NCBI GenBank assembly: GCA_035325705.1
Contig: DAOKZI010000006.1
Coordinates: 62,001-126,000 of the forward strand
Source of the DNA: Ga0077536 sp035325705
GTDB taxonomy: Bacteria > Pseudomonadota > Gammaproteobacteria > Ga0077536
Length of the DNA stretch: 64,000 nucleotides
Direction: 5' to 3'
Of this stretch, positions 58,600 through 64,000 are shown piece by piece. Made by a program: the position numbers and the translations under genes. Positions within the stretch are counted from its first letter, which is position 1. Each line of letters opens with the position of its first letter. The notes under the pieces are model-generated. The model was not told the origin of the DNA. It made no database searches and saw only the letters and a list, made by a program, of their open reading frames with translations.

Positions 58600-59958
58600 T
58601 CACGCCGCGCGCCGTCCCGCCAGCCAGCGCTTCAGCGCGAGGGGTTCGGTCTTTGGGACTGCGATGGTGTAGCCCGCTTCGGCGAGCTCGCGCGCGTCGG
58701 GTCGCTGCTCGGGGTTCGTGAGCGCGACGAGGTCAAGCTCGGCGCAGACGCGGCGCAGGGCTTTTGCGGCGGCGAGGCCGTCGGTGTCGCTCATGGTGGT
58801 GTCGATCAGGGCGACCTGCGGCGCGAAGCGGGCGGCGTGATCGAGTGCTTCGGGCGCGGAAGCGGCCGTCTTCACGTCGTAGCCCGCCATGCCGAGCAGC
58901 ATCGACAGCGCGAAGGCGCTGTCGCTGTCGTCGCACAGCATCAGCACGCGGCTGTCCGGCGCGACCTCGGTCGCTTGATGGAAAGGCTGCGTGTCCGGAT
59001 CGACTCGGAGCGGTGGCGGCTGTCGCCGCTCCTCGCCGGCGGGCGCGGCGAGCGGCGCGATGTCCGCCGAGCGCGTTTCTTCCCTGTCCGCGCGGCCGCC
59101 GCTCGCCAGGGCGGCGAGCGCTTCGTCCTTTTGTCGGTTCGCGCTCCACAGCTCGGCGACGAGCGCGCGCAGCTCGCGCTCGGTGCGCTGCCAGGCGGTG
59201 GCGTCGCGCAGCAGGATCACGCGGCCGCCGTCGCCGTGCGGGCGCGGCACCGGCGCGATCAGCGGCAGGACGCTGTGCTCGCTGCCGTCGCTCGCGACCA
59301 GCGTGCAGGCTTCGCTCAGCGGCGACTCGCCGCCGTGCAGGCGTTCCGGCGGCGCGGTCGGCGGCTCGCCGGCACTCGCGAAGCGCAGGATCTGCGCGAG
59401 CGGCTTGCCGCGCGCATCGAGGGCACGCCAGCCGGTGAGGCGCTCGGCGCGGCGGTTCATGCGCGCGACGCGCCCGGCGGCATCGGTCGTCAACACGCCT
59501 TCGCCGATGCGCTCGAAGCTTTCTTCGAGCAGCAGATATTCATCGTCGAGACGGCCGAGGCGCGCGCGCAAGGAGGCGATCGCCGCAAGCACCAGCAGCG
59601 CCGTCATCGCGAACAGCACGAGCGTGAGGTGCTGCGCCGGATCTGCGAAAAAGAGCGCGGTGTCGGCCGGCATTACGAAGAGCAGCGCGAACGCGGCCCC
59701 CACCGCATAGACGAGCAAGCCCCAGGCCGCGCCGGCCGCGGCGGTCGCGATCGCGACGGCGGCGACGAGCGGCAGCAGGCCGGCGCCGCGCTCGGCGAGC
59801 GGTGCGACGACATAGGCCGCGGCGCAGCCCGCGAGTATCACGATGAGGGCGAGCGCGGCGGCGCGTACGGGGTGGTGGATCACGCGTCCTTCCTCGACGC
59901 TGAGGATGGACTGCACGCTACGCAGGGGGGCGGCGGGCGGGCAGTCCGCTTCGGCCAT
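58600..59958 (-). CDS. Membrane PAS-receiver protein lacking a histidine-kinase core, 452 aa
   Basis: N-terminal hydrophobic region with about four helices (LALIVILAGCAAAYVVAPLA, LLPLVAAVAIATAAAGAAWG, GAAFALLFVMPADTALFF, LTLVLFAMTALLVLAAIA) similar to the KdpD-type DUF4118 bundle. A PAS domain follows (SFERIGEGVLTTDAAGRVARMN, RRAERLTGWRALDARGKPL). Then comes ELWSANRQKDEALAALA, which is the sequence that normally leads into a HisKA H-box, but it runs straight into a low-complexity linker. A receiver domain ends the protein: acidic LCDDSDS, phospho-Asp in ALIDTTMSDTDG, Lys in AVPKTEPL. No HisKA or ATPase domain exists. Start taken at ATG 59958; upstream frame is repeat E. Confidence 0.85.
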   Translation of the reverse strand: MAEADCPPAAPLRSVQSILSVEEGRVIHHPVRAAALALIVILAGCAAAYVVAPLAERGAGLLPLVAAVAIATAAAGAAWGLLVYAVGAAFALLFVMPADTALFFADPAQHLTLVLFAMTALLVLAAIASLRARLGRLDDEYLLLEESFERIGEGVLTTDAAGRVARMNRRAERLTGWRALDARGKPLAQILRFASAGEPPTAPPERLHGGESPLSEACTLVASDGSEHSVLPLIAPVPRPHGDGGRVILLRDATAWQRTERELRALVAELWSANRQKDEALAALASGGRADREETRSADIAPLAAPAGEERRQPPPLRVDPDTQPFHQATEVAPDSRVLMLCDDSDSAFALSMLLGMAGYDVKTAASAPEALDHAARFAPQVALIDTTMSDTDGLAAAKALRRVCAELDLVALTNPEQRPDARELAEAGYTIAVPKTEPLALKRWLAGRRAA

Positions 59959-60050
59959 CAGTCGGCGTAGGACGTTGGGCGCGGGCAGCGTCGAGCATGA
60001 CCGGCAGCGCGTCGGCAGCGACCCGCACTGTGAACGACACTCAGCAAAAA

Positions 60051-60150
60051 CAGCGTTTCCGCGGGCCATGGATGGCCCGCTCGCGAATCGAGTGCGCAAG
60101 CACTTGAGTCGCGGAGGCGAGTCCGAGCTTGCCCCGGACTCTGAGCAAAT
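60051..60150. repeat. Family-E repeat, copy 2
   Basis: GTTTCCGCGGGCCATGGATG, then GGCCCGCTCGCGAATCGAG and GAGTCCGAGCTTGCCCCGGA. Blocks and order match 13712-13770, here longer by an inserted AGTGCGCAAGCACTT hairpin. It lies between the UbiA 3' end and the PAS-receiver 5' end. Confidence 0.7.
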
Positions 60151-60182
60151 TCAGGATGAGCTCGCTCGGAGCCCCTTGAAAA

Positions 60183-61121
60183 TCAAGGCGCGGCGAGCAG
60201 CAGTCCGATGGCGAGCAGCGCGGTATGTGTCAGCACGTGGAGCACGTTCGCGCGCAGCGCCGGGCCGAGATCCCCGCCGCGCGGTCCGACGTGGCGGTAA
60301 GCGCCGCGTATCGCGGCCGCGCCCAGCGGCAGCGCGAGCCCGGCGCAGGCCGCCGTCGCCGGCAGTCTCGAAGTCGCGATCGCGAAAGCCAGCCAGCCGT
60401 ATGCGCCCAGGGAGAACGCGGCGTGCATCCGCGAGCTCGCGACCTCGCCGAGGCGCACGGCCAGCGTGCGCTTGCCGCAGGCGCGATCGGCGTCGATGTC
60501 CGGGATCTGGTTGAGGCTCAGCAGCGCCGCGACGAGCAGCGCGACGCCGACGCTCGCGGTGAGCGGCAGGGCGGCGAACTGCCCGCGCTGGACGAAGTCC
60601 GCGCCGACGACGACCAGCGCCCAGCTCGCGCCGACCGCGAGCTCGCCGAGGCCGCGCGACATCAGCGCGAGCCGCGGCTGCGAATACGCCCAGCCGAGGC
60701 AGGCGCCGGCGAGCCCGACGCCGAGCAGCCCCGGTCCACGCAGGCCGGCGAGGAGCAGACCGCCGCCGATGCTCACGCCGGCGAGCGCGAGCGCAAAGCG
60801 CCGCATCTCCGGCGCGGAGATCTCGCCGTTCTGGATCACGCGCGAGCCGCCGGTGAAAGGGGTGATGCGCCTCACGTTGATGGCATCCGTGCCGATGACC
60901 GCATCGCCGCAGTCGTTCCACACGTTGGCCGCGGCGTGTGCGAGCAGGGCGAGGAACAGTGTTGCGGCGGCGTAGCCGCCGTGCAGCGGCACGCCCTGCG
61001 CCGCACTCGTCGCCAGGCCGACGAGGCAGACGGCGAGGGTGAGGAGCAGGAAAGGCGGGCGCACGGCGCGAACGAAGCTCGCGAGAGCGACGCTTTCATC
61101 GCGGACGGCGCTCAGGTTCAT
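60183..61121 (-). CDS. UbiA-family prenyltransferase, 312 aa
   Basis: Integral membrane aromatic prenyltransferase with about eight or nine helices. Both Asp-rich motifs are present: NVWNDCGDAVIGTD (residues 66-79) and NQIPDIDADRACGKRTLAVRLG (second motif near 200, DIDAD). These bind Mg-prenyl diphosphate. The overall layout is MenA-like (1,4-dihydroxy-2-naphthoate prenyltransferase), with the ND-x-x-D..G-x-D form of motif 1, but ubiquinone-type or other aromatic acceptors cannot be excluded. ATG 61121. The next minus-strand gene upstream is the SDR, 155 bp away behind a family-C arm, so it may have its own promoter. Confidence 0.87.
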   Translation of the reverse strand: MNLSAVRDESVALASFVRAVRPPFLLLTLAVCLVGLATSAAQGVPLHGGYAAATLFLALLAHAAANVWNDCGDAVIGTDAINVRRITPFTGGSRVIQNGEISAPEMRRFALALAGVSIGGGLLLAGLRGPGLLGVGLAGACLGWAYSQPRLALMSRGLGELAVGASWALVVVGADFVQRGQFAALPLTASVGVALLVAALLSLNQIPDIDADRACGKRTLAVRLGEVASSRMHAAFSLGAYGWLAFAIATSRLPATAACAGLALPLGAAAIRGAYRHVGPRGGDLGPALRANVLHVLTHTALLAIGLLLAAP

Positions 61122-61202
61122 GTCGCGGGCCGGCAGTCCGTCAGCAGCAGCAAGATGTGCTCGCGCCTCTTCTCGATGCCTTCCATGCGTCCCCCCTTTT
61201 CC

Positions 61203-61230
61203 CCTCAGTGTTCTCTGTGTTCTCGGTGGC
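61203..61230. repeat. Solitary family-C arm
   Basis: CCTCAGTGTTCTCTGTGTTC.. ending CGGTGGC, the same sequence as the right arm of the mosaic at 53767-53951, but no partner arm is visible nearby. Confidence 0.8.
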
Positions 61231-61276
61231 CCATCCGGCCCATCAGCAGTCGCAAGCCCCACCGGCAAGCGACGAT

Positions 61277-62059
61277 TCAAATCATCGTGTACCCGCCGTC
61301 CACCGCCCAGCTCTGGCCGTTGACGTAGCTCGCCTCGTCCGAGGCGAGGAACACGGCGATCGCGGCGACTTCCGCCGGCTCGATCATGCGCTTGATCGGC
61401 ACCGCGGCCTTGAAGGCCGCGAGCATCTGCGCCGGATCGAGACCGTTCGCCGCGGCGTGCTCGTCGATGAAGCCCATCGCCATGTCGGTATCGACGATCC
61501 ACGGGCAGATCGCGTTGACCAGCACGTTGTGCGGGGCCATCTCCAGCGCGAGACAGCGCGTGAGGCCGACGACGGCGTGCTTCGAGGCGTTGTAGGCGCT
61601 CTGATTGCGCGAGCCCCATTTGCCGGCGGTAGAGGCGAGATTGATCACGCGGCCCTGCTTGCGCGCGATCATGCCGGGCAGCAGGAACTGCGTGACGTGC
61701 AGCACGCCGTAGACATTGGTCTCCATCACCACGCGGAAATCCTCGAAGCTGTAGTCGAGGAAGCTGCGCGCCTTGTGCACGCCGGCATTGTTGACGAGCA
61801 CGTCGATGGGCCCCGCCGCCAGCGTGCGATCGACCAGCTCGCGCACGGCCGCGCGATCGGTGATGTCGCCGGCCGCCGTGCGCACCGCGACGCCGTAGTC
61901 GCGCTCGATTTCCTCGGCGACGGCCGCGAGCCGCGCATCGTCGCGCGCATTGAGCACGAGCGCGGCGCCTTCGGCCGCATAGGCCTCGGCGATCGCGCGG
62001 CCGATCCCGCGCGAGGCGCCGGTGATGAAGGCGGTCTTGCCGCGCAGACGATCGGGCAT
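61277..62059 (-). CDS. Short-chain dehydrogenase/reductase, 260 aa
   Basis: Classical SDR. Cofactor motif TGASRGIG (residues 14-21), NNAG near 92, catalytic Ser in INLASTAG and the Tyr-Lys pair in YNASK. An Asn-Ala-Arg stretch after beta-2 (VLNARDD) rather than an Asp leaves NAD versus NADP open. The sequence resembles 3-hydroxybutyrate dehydrogenases (IDVLVNNAGVHKA, NAICPWIVDTDM), a likely but not certain call. It starts 18 bp after the alpha/beta-hydrolase stop, with GAGGATCTCGCC before the ATG, so the two are in one operon. Confidence 0.9.
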   Translation of the reverse strand: MPDRLRGKTAFITGASRGIGRAIAEAYAAEGAALVLNARDDARLAAVAEEIERDYGVAVRTAAGDITDRAAVRELVDRTLAAGPIDVLVNNAGVHKARSFLDYSFEDFRVVMETNVYGVLHVTQFLLPGMIARKQGRVINLASTAGKWGSRNQSAYNASKHAVVGLTRCLALEMAPHNVLVNAICPWIVDTDMAMGFIDEHAAANGLDPAQMLAAFKAAVPIKRMIEPAEVAAIAVFLASDEASYVNGQSWAVDGGYTMI

Positions 62060-62077
62060 GGCGAGATCCTCGAAGGG

Positions 62078-62905
62078 TCAGTGCCGGTCGAGCCAGTCGA
62101 CGAAGAGACGCGCGACGTCGCGCGGACGGTCGAGCATGAACCAGTGGCTGCCGCCTTCGAGCCGGTGATAGTCCCAGGACGCGTCCATGTACTGCGCCGA
62201 GGTCACCATCTGCGTCTCCGTGAGATAGGCGTCGCCCGTGCTCCACACGCCCAGCGTCGGCACCTTCACGCGCGGCAGCACCCAGCCTTCGCGCGTCCAG
62301 GTCTCGACGCCGACGTTCGCGCGATACCAGTTCAGCGCCGCGGTCAGCGCGCCGGGCCGGCCGAGATCTTCGAGCCAGGTCTCCATTTCCGGATGGTGCT
62401 GGAACAGATCGCGGAACCACTGCCAGTCGTCGCGCTGGAGGATCTCCTCGGCCAGCCCGCGATGCATGAACAGGAGCATGTACCAGGCGAGCCGGCGCTG
62501 CGCGATGCCCGCATGCCACAGCGCGGACAGGTGGCCGACCGAGCAGGCGATGTGACAGCGCACGCGCTCGGGCAGATAGGCCGCGAAAGCCCAGCCGAGC
62601 GCGGCGCCCCAGTCGTGACCGATCAGCCGCGTCTGCACGACGCCGAAATGATCGAGCAGCGCGACGACGTCGCCCAGCACGCTGCCCAGCGTATAGGCGG
62701 ACTCCTCGGCCGGTTTCGCCGTGGCCCCGAAGCCGCGCAGATCGGGCGCGAGCACCCGGTAGCCGGCGTCGACGAGCGCCGGGATCTGATGCCGCCACAG
62801 GCGGGCGGAATCCGGAAAGCCGTGGAGCAGCAGCACGGGCTCGCCGCGGCCTTCCTCGGTCACCGCGTAATCGAGGCCGTTCAGCAGCAGACGATGGACG
62901 GTCAT
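62078..62905 (-). CDS. Alpha/beta-hydrolase, epoxide hydrolase/haloalkane dehalogenase-like, 275 aa
   Basis: The oxyanion motif HGFPDSARLWRHQI near residue 28, LAPDLRGFGATAKP, and a nucleophile elbow with Asp instead of Ser (GHDWGAALGW, about residue 102) mark the epoxide hydrolase/dehalogenase branch. A cap domain follows, then STGDAYL (third acid) and GGSHWFML with the catalytic His. Tyr residues that polarise epoxides are plausible in the cap (NWYRANVGVE). Substrate unknown. It lies 19 bp downstream of the Cys-rich gene and upstream of the SDR in a leftward operon. Confidence 0.88.
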   Translation of the reverse strand: MTVHRLLLNGLDYAVTEEGRGEPVLLLHGFPDSARLWRHQIPALVDAGYRVLAPDLRGFGATAKPAEESAYTLGSVLGDVVALLDHFGVVQTRLIGHDWGAALGWAFAAYLPERVRCHIACSVGHLSALWHAGIAQRRLAWYMLLFMHRGLAEEILQRDDWQWFRDLFQHHPEMETWLEDLGRPGALTAALNWYRANVGVETWTREGWVLPRVKVPTLGVWSTGDAYLTETQMVTSAQYMDASWDYHRLEGGSHWFMLDRPRDVARLFVDWLDRH

Positions 62906-62924
62906 GGGCGTGCTCCGCTGCCGC

Positions 62925-63125
62925 TCAGGCGTAGGGCGTATCGATTCGGGGCGACTCGACGCCGGCGAGCTTCTGCGTCTGCCACTCGCGGCACCACGGC
63001 GAGCAGAACAGCAGCGCGCCGGCCGTCGGATGCGTGACGGCGATGCCCTCGTCGTAGATCAGCACGCCGCAGCAGTCGCATTTGACGTAGCGTTCGACGT
63101 AATAGCCGTTGGCGCTGAAGCGCAT
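62925..63125 (-). CDS. Small cysteine-rich (zinc-ribbon-like) protein, 66 aa
   Basis: Four cysteines in two knuckles, VKCDCCGVLIYDEG (Cys16, Cys18, Cys19) and FCSPWCREW (Cys41, Cys45), suggest one bound metal ion, most likely zinc. No enzyme domain. GGAGATC precedes the ATG. It sits 12 bp after the hydantoinase-B gene and 19 bp before the alpha/beta-hydrolase gene, so it is clearly part of this operon. Small Cys-containing partners accompany some hydantoinase/acetone-carboxylase-type enzymes, which may explain it, but I do not recognise the family. Confidence 0.75.
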   Translation of the reverse strand: MRFSANGYYVERYVKCDCCGVLIYDEGIAVTHPTAGALLFCSPWCREWQTQKLAGVESPRIDTPYA

Positions 63126-63137
63126 GATCGGATCTCC

Positions 63138-64000
63138 TCACACGGTCTTGCCGTAGTCGCGCCGCGCGGCCTCGGCGCTGACGAAACCATCGCGCACGTC
63201 GGCCTCGAGCAGGGCGGGATCGCGCTCGGCCGGCGCGCCGTAGCCGCCGCCGCCCGGCGTCAGGATCTGCACGCGGTCGCCGGGCTTGAAGGTCACGTTC
63301 GACCACTTGCTGGTCGAGCGCTTGTCGAACGCTTCGACCATCGTCTGCCAGGCGTCGCGGCCGTGGGCCTGGTACCAGGTCATGCCGGCGGCGCCGGGCA
63401 GACCGCCGGCGAGGCCGTAAGCCTGGTGCTGGTGGCGATCGGTGAGCTGCGAGGCCGTGATCTCGGCGTCGAGGCAGCGATAGATCTTTTTCGTGCCGAG
63501 CCCGCCCCGCCGGCGGCCGGCGCCGCCGGAGTCCGCGCGCAGGCTGTATTCCTCGGTGAGCCAGGGATAGCGCGTCTCGAAGACCTCGACCGGCATCACG
63601 CGGCAGTTGCCGTTGATCGAATCCGTCGCGTCGTTGCCGTCGGCCTGCGCGCGCGCGCCCCAGCCGACGACCTCGATGTCGTAGCAGGCGAAGTACTCGT
63701 CGTGCTTCGGATCGTGGCCGCCGAAGACGAAGTTCAGGTGCGTGCCGCCTTCGCCCGCCATCGCGCGCTGCGGGGCGGCCTGCGCCAGGGCGCCGATCAC
63801 GGCGCCGGCGATGCGCGGATGCGCCTCGGTGTTGCCGCCGACCTCCGGCGCCGGATAGTCGACGTTCACGATCGTGCCGCGCGGCGCAATGATCTTGATC
63901 GGCCGGAAGCAGCCCGAGTTCTTCGGAATGCTCGGATCGGTCAGGTGCAGCACCGCGTTGTAGGCCGCTGACCAGGCGACGCCCAGCGTCGCGTTGATCG
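63138..64000 (-). CDS. hyuB: Hydantoinase B/oxoprolinase family subunit (5' end outside window)
   Basis: C-terminal part, about 287 residues, of a HyuB-type subunit; the frame is open to the window end, and the visible text INATLGVAWSAAYNAVLHLT continues upstream. Family features: IPKNSGCFRPIKIIAPRGTIVN, AVIGALAQA, EYFACYDIEVVGWGARAQADG, LRADSGGAGRRRGGLGTKKIY, and the GGGGYGAPAERDP tail. These subunits act with HyuA in ATP-dependent opening of hydantoins, 5-oxoproline or related compounds, or carboxylation of ketones. HyuA should lie to the right, outside the window. First visible gene of the operon with the Cys-rich, hydrolase and SDR genes. Confidence 0.92.
   Translation of the reverse strand, partial: INATLGVAWSAAYNAVLHLTDPSIPKNSGCFRPIKIIAPRGTIVNVDYPAPEVGGNTEAHPRIAGAVIGALAQAAPQRAMAGEGGTHLNFVFGGHDPKHDEYFACYDIEVVGWGARAQADGNDATDSINGNCRVMPVEVFETRYPWLTEEYSLRADSGGAGRRRGGLGTKKIYRCLDAEITASQLTDRHQHQAYGLAGGLPGAAGMTWYQAHGRDAWQTMVEAFDKRSTSKWSNVTFKPGDRVQILTPGGGGYGAPAERDPALLEADVRDGFVSAEAARRDYGKTV

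Noticed and set aside
61157..63037. 626-codon plus-strand frame opposite the SDR and hydrolase genes
   Set aside because: Antisense shadow beginning within a family-C repeat; both minus-strand genes have complete catalytic motifs.

Overview
The window is GC-rich, densely coded DNA from a Gram-negative bacterium. An autotransporter-type outer-membrane barrel, a lipobox lipoprotein, an HpnN-like hopanoid RND exporter and proteobacterial gene families all point to a proteobacterium. A gammaproteobacterium of the Nevskiales/Steroidobacterales type is my best guess, not an established fact. I saw no rRNA, tRNA, CRISPR array, transposase gene or replication origin.

Layout. 1-3.4 kb: end of a possible trypsin-like protease gene, a small hypothetical gene, then an acyl-CoA dehydrogenase coupled to a NYN/LOTUS protein. 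3.4-5.6 kb: an LLM-class oxidoreductase, a 153-bp tandem repeat array and a GNAT acetyltransferase. 5.8-13.7 kb: a molybdenum hydroxylase locus. MobA-like, XdhC and SMP-30 genes run leftward; coxM, coxS, coxL, coxG and a PHP phosphoesterase run rightward from a shared divergent region. 13.9-18.7 kb: a surface barrel protein, a lipoprotein hydrolase, a FecR-domain protein and a CaiB-type CoA-transferase. 18.8-24 kb: a GGGGACACCCAC repeat array, a two-component pair and the HpnN-like exporter. 24.2-30.4 kb: GST, BKACE, PilZ, and a 1209-residue flavin/iron-sulfur oxidoreductase behind a palindromic promoter.

32.1-50.3 kb is one leftward eight-gene operon for trehalose and alpha-glucan metabolism: glgB, glgE, treS-mak fusion, a small membrane protein, glgC, glgX, treZ, malQ-treY fusion. 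Almost every junction overlaps by 4-14 nt or abuts. TreS/Mak and GlgE with GlgB would build branched glucan from trehalose via maltose-1-phosphate. GlgX debranches it, and TreY/TreZ release trehalose again. No glgA or glgP is present in the window. A separate (alpha/alpha)6 glycosidase lies just downstream.

50.6-56.3 kb: VOC, MFS and class-III aminotransferase genes, then an oxidoreductase with a two-subunit CoA-transferase. 56.3-58.6 kb is decayed: repeats, a frameshifted ORF and an RHS remnant. 58.6-64 kb runs leftward: a PAS-receiver protein lacking its kinase core, a UbiA prenyltransferase, an SDR, an alpha/beta hydrolase, a cysteine-rich small protein and a hydantoinase-B gene cut by the window edge.

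The non-coding part is dominated by dispersed hairpin repeats, named here A-E. A: GTAGCCCGG..CCGGG hairpins, usually in inverted pairs. B: GTTGGGCT..AGCCCAAC hairpins. C: CCACGGAGAACACGGAGG-like arms. D: GGGGACACCCAC. E: a GCGGGCCATGG-type element. A, B and C assemble into nested mosaics placed at gene 3' ends and convergent junctions, and are absent from the divergent promoter regions.
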